A DNA stretch of 64,000 bases from Anaerosporomusa subterranea (GCF_001611555.1 NZ_LSGP01000020.1:156001-220000); one strand, 5' to 3'; shown: positions 17,585-27,291, counted from the first letter of the stretch. The notes: a model not told the origin generated them from the sequence alone. Translations and numbers: made by a program.

Positions 17585-19543
17585 ATGGACGATAGCCAAT
17601 TACGCTACTTACGGCTTTTGTCAGAACAATATCCTACGATTCAGGCCGCGTCAAACGCGATGATCAGATTATCCGCGCTTCTGCAGCTGCCAAAAGGCAC
17701 AGAACACTTTCTGTCTGATGTGCATGGCGAATATGAAGCGTTTAGGCATGTGATTAAGAATGGAGCAGGCTCTATCTGGCGTAAGATTGAAGAGATGTTT
17801 GGCAGTACTTTGTCAAAGAAGGAGCAACGCAATCTGGCAACTTTGATCTATTATCCTGAGCAGAAACTGCCGTTGCTGCTGAAAACGGTGCCTGATCAGA
17901 CGGAGTGGAGCAGGCAGACCCTGTTTCACTTAATTAGGCTCTGTCGTCTGCTGACCTCAAAATACCGCTTGGAAACAGTTCGCAAATATTTGCCAGAACA
18001 GGCGGCAGCGATTATTGAGGAATTGCTGTATGAGCAAGAAGACCTTGAAAGCAAAGAAGAGTATTATAATAGTCTGATCGATACTGTTGTTGCTACTGGC
18101 AGCGCCCCGACGTTCATCATTACTCTGGCTGAACTGATTCAGCGTTTGGCCATTGCCAGACTGCATGTGCTTGGCGACATTTATGATCGCGGGCCGGGGG
18201 CGCATCTGATTCTTGATGCGCTGATGGAATACCACCATGTAGACCTGCAATGGGGTAACCATGATATTATCTGGATGGGCGCCGCGGCTGGCAGTGAAGC
18301 TTGCATGGCGAATGTTATCCGGATCTGCTTGCGTTATGGCCACATGGAAGCGCTGGAAAATGGCTATGGCATTAGCCTATTGCCGTTAGCATCATTTGCT
18401 CTGGAGACCTATACGGCGGATCCGTGTGACCGTTTTATGCCCAAGGTTCTTAATAAAGGTGATTTCACAAATCCCGAGCTCAGGCTGATGGCGCAGATGC
18501 ACAAAGCGATGGCGATCATCCAGTTTAAACTGGAGGGACAAATGATTAAGCGGCGGCCTCACTATCAGATGGAGCACCGCTTATTGCTGGACAAAATCGA
18601 TTATGAACGGGGAACCATTCGCCTGGACCAAAACGAGTATCCTCTGCTGGATACGTATTTCCCAACCATTGATCCTAACGATGTCTATAGTCTGAGCGCA
18701 GCCGAACAGCTTGTCGTCGACAAACTGAAACTTTCCTTCACCAATAGTAAAAAGCTGCAGCAGCATGTCCGTTTTTTATTTTCAAAAGGCAGCATCTATC
18801 ACATTTGTAATGGCAATCTCTTGTATCACGGCTGTATTGCGATGAATGAAGACGGCTCGTTTAAGGGCTTTAACGTCGATGGGCAAACCTTTGCCGGCAA
18901 GGCATTTCTCGATAGGGTTGATCGTCTGGCTCGGCAAGGATATTTCACCGTTGACAATCCTGAACAGAAACAATATGGTGTGGATGCGATGTGGTTTTTG
19001 TGGTGCACACCGCAGTCACCGCTGTTCGGCAAAGAAGAAATGACAACCTTTGAACGCTATTTTATCGCCGATCCGGCTACTCATGTGGAAAAGCGCAATC
19101 CTTACTATGATTTGCGCGACCAAGAGGAGACCGCGTGTAAGATTCTGGAGGAATTTGGGCTTGATCCGAAGCGGAGTCATATAATCAATGGCCATGTGCC
19201 AGTCAAGGTCAAAAAAGGTGAGTCGCCAATCAAAGCTAACGGCAGGATGATCGTAATTGACGGCGGCTTCTCGCGTGCCTACCAGCGTGAAACTGGCATC
19301 GCCGGCTACACACTAATCTCAAATTCCATCGGGCTGTTGCTTGCCGCCCATCGTCCATTTGAATCCATGCAAAAAGCGATCTCAGAGGAACTAGATATTG
19401 ATTCGGAAACCGAAATCATCGAAAGTCATCCGACCCGAATGCGGGTGAAAGACACCGATGACGGGCGGGAGATACAACGCCAGATTGACGAATTACGAGA
19501 ACTGTTGGGGGCATATAGAGCGGGATTGATAAAAGAACAGTAA
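17585..19543 (+). CDS. fbp: Fructose-1,6-bisphosphatase, class III
   Basis: 652 residues, the size of the large Firmicute class III enzyme that removes the 1-phosphate of fructose 1,6-bisphosphate in gluconeogenesis. The metallophosphatase motifs are clear: SDVHGEYEAF (near residue 43), LGDIYDRGPGAH, WGNHDIIWMGAAAGS and INGHVPVK. ATG 17585 is chosen because GGAGGTG lies seven bases before it. It is monocistronic with its own terminator. Confidence 0.96.
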   Translation: MDDSQLRYLRLLSEQYPTIQAASNAMIRLSALLQLPKGTEHFLSDVHGEYEAFRHVIKNGAGSIWRKIEEMFGSTLSKKEQRNLATLIYYPEQKLPLLLKTVPDQTEWSRQTLFHLIRLCRLLTSKYRLETVRKYLPEQAAAIIEELLYEQEDLESKEEYYNSLIDTVVATGSAPTFIITLAELIQRLAIARLHVLGDIYDRGPGAHLILDALMEYHHVDLQWGNHDIIWMGAAAGSEACMANVIRICLRYGHMEALENGYGISLLPLASFALETYTADPCDRFMPKVLNKGDFTNPELRLMAQMHKAMAIIQFKLEGQMIKRRPHYQMEHRLLLDKIDYERGTIRLDQNEYPLLDTYFPTIDPNDVYSLSAAEQLVVDKLKLSFTNSKKLQQHVRFLFSKGSIYHICNGNLLYHGCIAMNEDGSFKGFNVDGQTFAGKAFLDRVDRLARQGYFTVDNPEQKQYGVDAMWFLWCTPQSPLFGKEEMTTFERYFIADPATHVEKRNPYYDLRDQEETACKILEEFGLDPKRSHIINGHVPVKVKKGESPIKANGRMIVIDGGFSRAYQRETGIAGYTLISNSIGLLLAAHRPFESMQKAISEELDIDSETEIIESHPTRMRVKDTDDGREIQRQIDELRELLGAYRAGLIKEQ

Positions 19544-19559
19544 GTAGTATTGTCGAGAG

Positions 19560-19604
19560 AAGGGGCCGTCTAAGAGCATTTTGCTTTTAGACGGCCCCTT
19601 TTTT
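19560..19604 (+). terminator. Terminator after fbp
   Basis: AAGGGGCCGTCTAA and TTAGACGGCCCCTT arms followed by a T run. Confidence 0.9.
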
Positions 19605-19700
19605 GTCCAAAAAGCCGTTGCGAGGAGAGCAGGAAGAAGCTTGGATTTCTATAAAGACAGTGATAATTACCAAATGAATAAAGAATATGGATAGTTGGGA

Positions 19701-19730
19701 TTGACAAAATATAATAAATATTCATATAAT
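19701..19730 (+). promoter_or_regulatory. Consensus promoter of the IclR-family gene
   Basis: TTGACA at 19701-19706, 18-base spacer and TATAAT at 19725-19730. Both hexamers are perfect sigma-A consensus. Confidence 0.8.
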
Positions 19731-19778
19731 TTAGTCAATAACATATATTTCCGATAATGGAGCATTAAGGACTGAAAG

Positions 19779-20582
19779 ATGGAAAAAAAATGTCGAGTCG
19801 TAAAAACTGTGGATAATCAAATAGTACAGTCGGTTGATCGGGCATTGCAAATCTTAACCGCGTTTGAGACTAGCAGTCCTGAACTAAGCATTAGAGAACT
19901 CAGTGCAGTTCTGAATCTACCCAAAAGTACAATACATCGCTTGTTAATGACTCTTGAATATCAAGGCTTTATCGAGCAAGTGCCAACTTCCAGGAATTAC
20001 CGGCTTGGACTGCGATTGCGTGTTTTAGGCGAAAAGGTAATTGAGACTCGCAATTTAGAATCTGAAGCAGTACCGATACTGCAGGTGCTCATGCAAAACT
20101 GCGGCGAAACTGTCAGTGTTTCTATATTGGATGGCATTGAAACGGTAATTGTTGAGAAATTGGAGAGCTTTCAGGCCATGAGAGTCACCTCCCAAATTGG
20201 GAAACGATGTCCAATACATTGTTCCGGTAGCGGGAAAGCCCTGTTAGCATTCCAACCGGTGCATATTGTAGAACAGATTCTGGCTAAGGCGCCACTCTTG
20301 CGATTTACTAATTATACGATTACTGATCCGCAAGAACTCATTGACCAGTTGCCGGAAATACGCCGTCGCGGGTTTGCTGTTGATGATGAGGAAATTGTGG
20401 AAGACCAGCTTTGCATCTCAGCACCGGTTCGCGATAGTGAAGGGAAGGCTTTTGCGGCAATAACAGCCTCTGGACCTAAGGGGCGCATCAAATCCAAAGG
20501 GGTTCCGCAAATCGCTGATTGTGTTATGAATGCTGCGAATCAACTGTCGAGATGCCTTGGGTGGGCAAATAGAGGGACTTGA
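19779..20582 (+). CDS. IclR-family transcriptional regulator
   Basis: 267 residues. The N-terminal winged helix-turn-helix (about 18-75: QSVDRALQILTAF, LSIRELSAVLNLPKSTIHRLL) is followed by the IclR effector-binding domain (about 90-260) with GSGKALLAF and RRGFAVDDEEIVED. Such proteins control catabolic genes in response to a small carboxylate or aromatic ligand. The gene is immediately upstream of the aldolase and Liv-transporter genes in the same direction, so these are its likely targets. The start follows a weak TAAGGA. Confidence 0.92.
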   Translation: MEKKCRVVKTVDNQIVQSVDRALQILTAFETSSPELSIRELSAVLNLPKSTIHRLLMTLEYQGFIEQVPTSRNYRLGLRLRVLGEKVIETRNLESEAVPILQVLMQNCGETVSVSILDGIETVIVEKLESFQAMRVTSQIGKRCPIHCSGSGKALLAFQPVHIVEQILAKAPLLRFTNYTITDPQELIDQLPEIRRRGFAVDDEEIVEDQLCISAPVRDSEGKAFAAITASGPKGRIKSKGVPQIADCVMNAANQLSRCLGWANRGT

Positions 20583-20637
20583 TAGGAGCTTTTGTAGAAG
20601 AAGAAGCTTCTAAAAAAATATAAAATATTTGGAACGC

Positions 20638-20656
20638 CATTCCATTATGCGGAATG
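20638..20656. promoter_or_regulatory. Candidate IclR-type operator
   Basis: Palindrome CATTCC-attatgc-GGAATG between the regulator and the aldolase gene, preceded by a related GGAACGCCATTCC. IclR proteins bind inverted repeats of this kind. Assignment is by position and symmetry only. Confidence 0.5.
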
Positions 20657-20740
20657 AAAGGTATTGTCTACTCATAAGGTGATGCCAGATTCAACAGAAT
20701 CTGAAACCCATCATACAAAATTGATCGGAGGAATTTTACT

Positions 20741-21625
20741 ATGAAAACAGAGGTTAGAGGGATTATACCGCCGCTAGTAACGCCGTTTGCCAAGGATGGC
20801 TCAATTAACGCAACTATGTTTCGTAAAATTATTAACCATGTCATTAACGCAGGAGTGCATGGGGTGTTTATTGCAGGCAGTCAAGGGGAGTTTTTCTCGC
20901 TAGAGAGACAAGAGAGAATCTCTTTGTTTGAGATTGCCGTCGATGAAGTAAATGGAAGAGTGCCGGTTTATGCTGGTACAGCAGCAGTTTCGACGTCTGA
21001 GACGGTCCTACTGACACAAGCTGCTGAGAGTGTGGGCTGTGACGCTGTTTCTGTTATTTCCCCCTTTTTCATTACGCCGAACGGACAAGAGCTTTATCAG
21101 CATTACAAAGCGATTGCCAAGGCGACCCATTTGCCGGTTCTGCTCTACAATAACCCTGACCGCACCGGGTACGATATTCCGGTCGATACAATTAAGAGAC
21201 TAGCGGAAATCGATAATATTGTCGGAATGAAAGACAGCGGCGGCAATCTTACTTATGTCAATGAGGTAATGCGTTCAATCGGGACTGATTTTAGCATCCT
21301 ATCGGGTAAAGATACTGTGATATTTAATATCCTGACCGCAGGTGGCAGGGGCGCGGTTCCGGCATCGGCCAACGTAGCGCCAAAACTAATTGTTGATCTA
21401 TACAACTATGTCCAGAGCGGCGACTATGACGCGGCGCGGAAAGCTCAGTTCGAGCTGGCGCCACTTAGGATGGCGTTTAGCTTAGGCAGCTTTCCTATAG
21501 TTGTTAAAGAAGCGTTAGATATTATGGGCTTTGATGTCGGAGGCGCCAGAGCGCCGATTCAGCCATTAACTCCTGAGAACCGCAGTCGGTTGACTGAAGT
21601 ATTGAAGAAAATGAATCTCTGCTAG
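20741..21625 (+). CDS. DapA/NAL-superfamily class I aldolase
   Basis: 294 residues forming a TIM barrel of the dihydrodipicolinate synthase/N-acetylneuraminate lyase superfamily. The Schiff-base lysine is in GMKDSGG (near residue 162) and the catalytic tyrosine in LLYNNPDRTGY (near 135). The GSQGEFFSL loop replaces the GTTGE phosphate loop of true DapA, so a 2-keto-acid aldolase or dehydratase other than lysine biosynthesis is likely, in keeping with the transporter neighbours. ATCGGAGGAAT precedes ATG 20741. Confidence 0.85.
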   Translation: MKTEVRGIIPPLVTPFAKDGSINATMFRKIINHVINAGVHGVFIAGSQGEFFSLERQERISLFEIAVDEVNGRVPVYAGTAAVSTSETVLLTQAAESVGCDAVSVISPFFITPNGQELYQHYKAIAKATHLPVLLYNNPDRTGYDIPVDTIKRLAEIDNIVGMKDSGGNLTYVNEVMRSIGTDFSILSGKDTVIFNILTAGGRGAVPASANVAPKLIVDLYNYVQSGDYDAARKAQFELAPLRMAFSLGSFPIVVKEALDIMGFDVGGARAPIQPLTPENRSRLTEVLKKMNLC

Positions 21626-21698
21626 TAAGAACAGGGTCAGACGCTACTTGTAATTTCATGTAAGATCTACATGGGATATAAAAAGGGAGGGCAAGAGA

Positions 21699-22868
21699 AT
21701 GAAGGTAAGTTTACGAAAAGCCATCGGAATCTTAGCAGCGGCAATCATGCTATTCAGCATGATAGTAACTGCAGGCTGTGGCGGTCAAGAAGCCGCTAAA
21801 GCCCCAGCCGAAGAAAAAGGACCAGTTAAGATTGCGGTTATAGTCACTTCCTTAACTGGCCCCTTGACCAAAAATGGTGAGTATATCACCAACGCTGTAA
21901 AGATGGCTCTGGAAGAAGTAAACTCAAGTGGTGGCGTAAAAGGCCGGAAGCTGGAGGCAGTATTTCTTGACGACCAGGTTAAGTCTAGCGAAGCCATCAA
22001 CGCAGTAAAAAAAGCGGTCGATGATCTCAAGGTCCCTGTCATTCTAGGCTCTGACTCTAGCGGACTGGTTCTTGCAAGTATGCCTTTTGCTGCAAAAGAA
22101 GGTGTTCCTCAGGTTGTTTCCGCCACTAACGTTCGTATTACCCGGCAAAACGTGCCGACAATATTCAGAATGCGGGCCGATGATGCTGTGGCAGCCAAGA
22201 TTCTAGCCGATTATGTAACTGGCAAAGGCTTCAAGAAAGTCGGAATCATGTATACCAACGAAGATTATGGCAAAGGATTCATGGAAGAAATTCAAAAGAA
22301 TCTGCAGGCGCAAAAGAACGGCGCCATAGGACTTGAGACTTGCAATATCGGCGATACCGACTTTACGGCTCAAATCTTGAGCCTTAAGAACAAAGGCGTT
22401 GATACCGTTCTAGCATTGGGCAAAGAAATCGAAACCGCTAAGTTTCTACGCCAAAGTAAAGAGCTTGGCTTAAAAGTTCAGATGTTCGGCGGTTCACCGT
22501 TAGGACTTGACTATGTGGTAGAACTAGCCGGCGGCGCAATGGAAGGTGTCAAGATCGTAACACACTTCCTGCCAAGCGACCCTGATCCGAAAGTTCAGGA
22601 ATGGGTTAATAAATACAAAAAGCTTTACAAAAACGAAGAACCCGAGACCCACGTTGCTTGTTACTATGATGCAGTCAAAATGGTTGCAGATATCATGAAC
22701 AAGAACGGTACGACAAAAGAAGCCATAACTAAAGGGTTAAAAGAAGTCAATTATGTTGGCATTCAAAGCGCATATAAAGGAAGTGCGTCTGGCGACTTAG
22801 TAACTAAACAGGTTGTTGGTGATTTTAAGAACGGGGTTTGGACTGTAACTGATTCGCTAGGCAAATAA
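21699..22868 (+). CDS. Branched-chain amino acid-type ABC transporter binding lipoprotein
   Basis: 389 residues. The lipoprotein signal peptide ends in VTAGC near residue 27 and is followed by a linker and a periplasmic-binding fold of the Leu/Ile/Val type (VKIAVIVTSLTGPLTKNGEY). It is the receptor of the Liv-like importer encoded downstream. The ligand could be an amino acid, amide or another carboxylate, and the neighbouring aldolase suggests it need not be leucine. AAAGGGAGGG precedes ATG 21699. Confidence 0.9.
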   Translation: MKVSLRKAIGILAAAIMLFSMIVTAGCGGQEAAKAPAEEKGPVKIAVIVTSLTGPLTKNGEYITNAVKMALEEVNSSGGVKGRKLEAVFLDDQVKSSEAINAVKKAVDDLKVPVILGSDSSGLVLASMPFAAKEGVPQVVSATNVRITRQNVPTIFRMRADDAVAAKILADYVTGKGFKKVGIMYTNEDYGKGFMEEIQKNLQAQKNGAIGLETCNIGDTDFTAQILSLKNKGVDTVLALGKEIETAKFLRQSKELGLKVQMFGGSPLGLDYVVELAGGAMEGVKIVTHFLPSDPDPKVQEWVNKYKKLYKNEEPETHVACYYDAVKMVADIMNKNGTTKEAITKGLKEVNYVGIQSAYKGSASGDLVTKQVVGDFKNGVWTVTDSLGK

Positions 22869-22874
22869 TCAGAG

Positions 22875-22909
22875 TTTACGTTCGGCGGGGAATCTCCGCC
22901 GAACGTAAA
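22875..22909 (+). promoter_or_regulatory. Stable intercistronic hairpin
   Basis: 14-bp perfect arms TTTACGTTCGGCGG and CCGCCGAACGTAAA with a 7-base loop, between the binding protein and the permease. There is no long T run. It probably protects or partly terminates the message so the binding protein is made in excess. Confidence 0.65.
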
Positions 22910-22975
22910 TTTAGGCAATGGAAAATCCTATTACCTTAGTTGTACTTCTAGCAGAATTTGTTTGGAGGAGAAGTA

Positions 22976-23866
22976 ATGGAGTTTACAACATTTGTACAAT
23001 TATTGATCGGAGGGTTGTCTATCGGTGCCCTGTATGCCCTGCCGGCGCTAGGAATTACACTGATTTGGAATGCCGCGGGCGTCTTTAATTTCGCCAATGG
23101 TGAGTTTGTCATGATCAGCAGTTTTATGATCTATACCCTGTACCTTTCCATGAAACTGCCGTTTGTCGGAGCGCTTTTGATAACAGTCTGCTTTATGTTT
23201 CTATTTGGAGTACTAATAGAGAAGACGATCGTTAATACGCTTAGGCGGCAAAACGCACCAGCTATTAAGGCTCTGGTCTCGTTTATTGCCTTATCAATCT
23301 TTATTCGTAATGCTGCCCGATTTGTTTGGGGCACGGCGCCACGGACGATAGAAAATCCCTTTGGGTCTAAACCTTTCGAACTGCTCCCAGGGATTTTTGT
23401 CATGCCGCATTCTATCTGGATAATCGGCATCTGCGTTGTGGTCATGTTACTGTTGCTGGCACTCTTCAAGGCGACAAAATTGGGAATAGCTATGCGGGCA
23501 ACAACTCAAAACCGGACTGTTGCCGCTTTGATGGGTGTGAATACTAGTTGGATGGTAAGCTTAGTATTCGGTCTATCTTCCATTATCGCAGGTATTGCCG
23601 GTGCTCTTTCGGGAGCGGTTTTCTTCATAACACTCGATATGGGAATTATGTTCGGCACAAAGGCCTTTGCGGCAAATATTATTGGCGGCTTTGGAAACCC
23701 GATGGGGGCCATCGTTGGCGGGTTAATCCTTGGCGTAACTGAAACACTGGGCGCTAGCTTCATTTCATCGATGTACAAAGATGTAATCACGTTTACACTG
23801 CTCTTGCTCTTTCTCTTATTTAAGCCAAAGGGTTTATTTAAGCTAGATATCGTAGACAAGGTATAG
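22976..23866 (+). CDS. Liv-type ABC transporter permease (LivH family)
   Basis: 296 residues with about eight membrane helices. The GLSIGALYALPALGITLIW start and the cytoplasmic coupling loop ATTQNRTVAALMGVNTSWM are typical of LivH. ATG 22976 is selected because TTTGGAGGAG precedes it. It forms the inner-membrane channel with the LivM-like subunit encoded 10 bases downstream. Confidence 0.92.
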   Translation: MEFTTFVQLLIGGLSIGALYALPALGITLIWNAAGVFNFANGEFVMISSFMIYTLYLSMKLPFVGALLITVCFMFLFGVLIEKTIVNTLRRQNAPAIKALVSFIALSIFIRNAARFVWGTAPRTIENPFGSKPFELLPGIFVMPHSIWIIGICVVVMLLLLALFKATKLGIAMRATTQNRTVAALMGVNTSWMVSLVFGLSSIIAGIAGALSGAVFFITLDMGIMFGTKAFAANIIGGFGNPMGAIVGGLILGVTETLGASFISSMYKDVITFTLLLLFLLFKPKGLFKLDIVDKV

Positions 23867-23876
23867 GTGATTTAGC

Positions 23877-24833
23877 ATGCAGAAACTAAAATCTAATTGG
23901 CTATGGGTACTGTTAGCCTTTTTTGCCGTATTGCCGGTCGTATTAACAAATAATTACTATATCTACGTGTTTAACCGCGGCTTTGCCAATGCAATCGCTG
24001 TTATCGGCTTAGTCATTCTTTTCGGCATAGCTGGCCAGATCAGTTTAGGCCATGTTGCCTTCTTTGCTTTGTCGGCCTATACCTCGTCAATTCTGGCAAT
24101 TCGATTAGAATGGTCGCCGTTTATTACAATCCCGCTAGGAGTTTTGTTCTCCTGTATTTGGGGCGCGTTGCTCAGTATCCCATCATTTAAGTTAAGCGGG
24201 CCCTTCTTATCAATCAGTACGGTCGCCTTTGGCGAGGTTGTAAGATTGTTGGTAATCAACCTGGAACCGTTGACCAACGGCCCTTATGGATTGTATAACA
24301 TTCCTCCGGTAGTTATTGGAGGATTCCGCATTGTTAAAGAGCTACATTGGTATTACATTCTGCTGGTTGCCATGTGTCTGCTTGCCGTTCTGGGGCTTCG
24401 AATTAAAAACTCTTATATCGGTAGGGCATTGGCTGCAATCCGGGAAGATGAGATTGCGGCTGAGATCATGGGAATCAATATTCGCCGGATGAAGACATTC
24501 GCCTTTGTAAGCGCGGCATTTTTTGCGGGTCTTTCGGGCGGACTCTATGCGCACTTTGCGGGATATTTGTCGCCAGAGATTATTACTGGTGAACAATCTT
24601 TTAATCTGTTCAGTATGGCGATTGTAGGTGGTCAAGAATCAATTATCGGTTCACTTTGGTCTGGCATTGCCTTAACTATTGCACCTGAATATATGCGATT
24701 TTTGCAGGAGTATTATATCATGATCTTCAGTTTAATCGTACTGCTGGTTGTGCTCCTGCCTTGGGATACGCTAATTGAGAAAGCAGAATCTGGCTCCAAG
24801 AGAGAGGTGAAAGCCGTTGAGTATCGTTCTTGA
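23877..24833 (+). CDS. Liv-type ABC transporter permease (LivM family)
   Basis: 318 residues, about nine membrane helices. The GQISLGHVAFFALSAYTSS segment and the coupling loop AIREDEIAAEIMGIN are characteristic of LivM. A weak AGGTGA precedes ATG 23877. Its end overlaps the LivG-like gene by 17 bases. Confidence 0.92.
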   Translation: MQKLKSNWLWVLLAFFAVLPVVLTNNYYIYVFNRGFANAIAVIGLVILFGIAGQISLGHVAFFALSAYTSSILAIRLEWSPFITIPLGVLFSCIWGALLSIPSFKLSGPFLSISTVAFGEVVRLLVINLEPLTNGPYGLYNIPPVVIGGFRIVKELHWYYILLVAMCLLAVLGLRIKNSYIGRALAAIREDEIAAEIMGINIRRMKTFAFVSAAFFAGLSGGLYAHFAGYLSPEIITGEQSFNLFSMAIVGGQESIIGSLWSGIALTIAPEYMRFLQEYYIMIFSLIVLLVVLLPWDTLIEKAESGSKREVKAVEYRS

Positions 24834-25593
24834 GATAAATAAATTATCGAAGTCGTTTGGCGGAATTGTTGCTCTAAAAGAGGTTAGTTTAGAGGTCAGT
24901 CGAGGTGAAGTTCTAGCCGTTATCGGTCCCAATGGTTCTGGCAAAACGACTCTTTTGAATCTAATAACAGGAGTATATGTACCGACTAGCGGCGAGATCA
25001 CCTTGGGGGGCAAGAGAATTGACGGACACAATTCTGCCGAAATCTGCACCTCCGGAATCGCGCGAACCTTTCAGAACATCCGTTTATTCAAGCAACTTTC
25101 TGTTTTAGACAATGTTTTGATTGGCTTTAATCATGCGTTTAAATCCAGCTTGGCTAACGTTCTCGGTAAAGGCCGTCGTTTTCGTGAAGAAGAGAAAACC
25201 TTCCGGGAAGATGCGGCAAAGCTGTTAGAGGTAGTTGGCTTACGAGGCAAGGAAAATGTCGTAGCCCAGAGTTTGCCCTATGCCCAGCAGAGACTTTTAG
25301 AGATAGCCAGAGCGTTAGCAACGCAACCACAAGTTTTACTGCTGGATGAGCCGGCTGCAGGCATGAACAGTGAGGAAATCGCCCATCTCATACAACTGAT
25401 AAAAACCTTAAGGCAGACAGGCCTAACTATTATCTTGATTGAGCACATTATGGATTTGGTCCGTGGCGTAACAGACAGAGTTATTGTACTTAGCTATGGC
25501 GTCAAAATTGCAGCAGGTTCATTTGAAGAAATTGAAAGAAATCAGGAAGTCATAGAGGCATATTTGGGAAAAGGAGCAGCCAAGACATGCTAA
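24817..25593 (+). CDS. Liv-type ABC transporter ATPase (LivG family)
   Basis: 258 residues. Walker A GPNGSGKTTLL near residue 36, Walker B VLLLDEPAAGM and a switch His in IEHIMDLV. The signature reads SLPYAQQ, where LivG proteins normally have LAYGQQ, so the usual Gly is Ala. Start TTG 24817 follows AGAGAGGTGA. It overlaps the next ATPase gene by seven bases. Confidence 0.92.
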   Translation: MSIVLEINKLSKSFGGIVALKEVSLEVSRGEVLAVIGPNGSGKTTLLNLITGVYVPTSGEITLGGKRIDGHNSAEICTSGIARTFQNIRLFKQLSVLDNVLIGFNHAFKSSLANVLGKGRRFREEEKTFREDAAKLLEVVGLRGKENVVAQSLPYAQQRLLEIARALATQPQVLLLDEPAAGMNSEEIAHLIQLIKTLRQTGLTIILIEHIMDLVRGVTDRVIVLSYGVKIAAGSFEEIERNQEVIEAYLGKGAAKTC

Positions 25594-26300
25594 CAATTAA
25601 ACATTTGGATTCGTACTACGGAAAGGCGCAAGTGCTCCATGACGTTGATATCGAGGTTAAGGAAGGACAATTTGTCGCTCTATTAGGACCCAATGGAGCA
25701 GGAAAAACGACAACAATGATGTCCATTTCTGGCCTGGTAAAAACATCAGCCCAAACGCAAATTGAGTTTCTAGGAGAGCGGATTGAACGTTTAAAGCCCG
25801 AGGCTATAGTTGCTCGCGGGCTAGTGCATGTTCCGCAAGGCCGTGGGGTTTTTCCTGGATTAACAATTAAGGAAAACTTAATTATGGGTGCCTACTTGAG
25901 AAATTCAAAGAAAGAGACCAATAGTGACATCGAGCGCCTGGTAGAACTATTTCCGAAGTTTAAAGAGCGGATGTCTCAAATGGCAGGCACTCTTTCGGGC
26001 GGCGAACAGCAAATGCTGGCAATCATCAGAGGGCTTATGGCGCATCCCAAGCTATTAATGCTAGATGAGCCATCAATGGGACTGGCTCCGATTATTGTTG
26101 ATCAGATTTATGAGACCATTGCGCAAATTAATAAGTCAGGCATGACTATTCTGTTGGTTGAGCAAAACACCAATATGGCTCTACAAGTTGCTAATTATGC
26201 ATATATTCTATCAGTTGGCGGTATTGTCAATGAAGGTGAATCATGTGTTTTGCGACAGGATGAAGAGATGATCAAATCTTATTTTAAGGGACAGCACTAG
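25587..26300 (+). CDS. Liv-type ABC transporter ATPase (LivF family)
   Basis: 237 residues. Walker A GPNGAGKTTTM, signature LSGGEQQ, Walker B LLMLDEPSMGLAP and EQNTNMAL are all intact. It pairs with the LivG-like subunit to power the importer. ATG 25587 lies inside the previous gene after AAAAGGAG. Confidence 0.93.
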   Translation: MLTIKHLDSYYGKAQVLHDVDIEVKEGQFVALLGPNGAGKTTTMMSISGLVKTSAQTQIEFLGERIERLKPEAIVARGLVHVPQGRGVFPGLTIKENLIMGAYLRNSKKETNSDIERLVELFPKFKERMSQMAGTLSGGEQQMLAIIRGLMAHPKLLMLDEPSMGLAPIIVDQIYETIAQINKSGMTILLVEQNTNMALQVANYAYILSVGGIVNEGESCVLRQDEEMIKSYFKGQH

Positions 26301-26331
26301 CTTGAACTAATTTCATATATATGGAGGAAAT

Positions 26332-27291
26332 ATGATATATAAGAAACTGGGCAATCTAGATGTAGAGATTTCGCGACTTGCGATGGGAGGGCATGAGTAT
26401 TTGCCTACCGGCGCATCGCGAGGATTCAACGAAGACTTTGAGCTAGCGATAAAGCCTAATTACATCTTTGACGGCTTTGGGCAAGATGCCAGAAAACAAG
26501 TATTAGCCGTCGCATTTGAGAACGGAATTAATCTGTTCGATGTGACTATGGACTCAGAGAAGGAAGCGTTGGGTAGAAACTTAAAAGAAATGCGTCCGCC
26601 ATATGATGTCTTCATTCAAACAAGGCCGGAAGGAATGGGCTATACGTATGACCGCAATAACGTAAAAATGGCTCAGTACGATCTGCTTCGGGCGGAGGTT
26701 CAGAGAATTGTAAAGCTGCTTGACCGGGACCAGATTGAATTCTTGAATCTGCCATTTATGAAGACCGCATTAGATAATGATCCAGATTATCTGGTGAAAA
26801 TTAAGTACAATATTGAGGCATTAAAAAGAGAAGGGCTAATCCGCTTTGCTTGCGCTGATACATTTTCCGGTGAATATACATATTTAAAGCAAATCGAGGC
26901 CGGCTGCTTTGACGTGGTCTATATCAATTGCAACTTCGGGGACTATCAGAGCATAAATAAAGTTCTGCCTGCAGCCCAAAGCAAAGGAATGGGAGTAGTC
27001 TGCCGGGAAGCCTATATGAAGGGAAAGCTTTTCAAAATGGCAGAAGAGATTGGTGCAGACAAGTCCAAGGTAGCCCACGCAGCTCTTAAATGGTGCCTGA
27101 GTCATGACGAGGTTACCACGGTGGTTTATGGTACGGGGAAGCCGCGAAACCTCATTGACGCTATTAGTGTATTGAATAATCTTGAGCTAACGGAAGAAGA
27201 TCTATCTATTATTGAGAAAGTGAAGCAGTCCGCCTTGTTCAAAGAATTTGCTGCGCAGAAAGATGTGGAGTTCTTGCACGATGGTGCTTAA
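26332..27291 (+). CDS. Aldo/keto-reductase-fold protein lacking most of the catalytic tetrad
   Basis: 319 residues aligned by eye to the AKR barrel: KLGNLDVEISRLAMGG start, GINLFDVT, LIRFACADT and the nucleotide-site VVYGTGKPRNLIDA. Asp70 of FDVT is kept. The tyrosine expected near 75 is absent (MDSEKEALG), the lysine near 98 is Arg (IQTRP), and the histidine expected after the fourth strand is missing (FLNLPFM). It is therefore unlikely to be an ordinary reductase and may bind a ligand or catalyse another reaction. ATGGAGGAAAT precedes ATG 26332. It is the last gene of the aldolase-Liv cluster. Confidence 0.8.
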   Translation: MIYKKLGNLDVEISRLAMGGHEYLPTGASRGFNEDFELAIKPNYIFDGFGQDARKQVLAVAFENGINLFDVTMDSEKEALGRNLKEMRPPYDVFIQTRPEGMGYTYDRNNVKMAQYDLLRAEVQRIVKLLDRDQIEFLNLPFMKTALDNDPDYLVKIKYNIEALKREGLIRFACADTFSGEYTYLKQIEAGCFDVVYINCNFGDYQSINKVLPAAQSKGMGVVCREAYMKGKLFKMAEEIGADKSKVAHAALKWCLSHDEVTTVVYGTGKPRNLIDAISVLNNLELTEEDLSIIEKVKQSALFKEFAAQKDVEFLHDGA

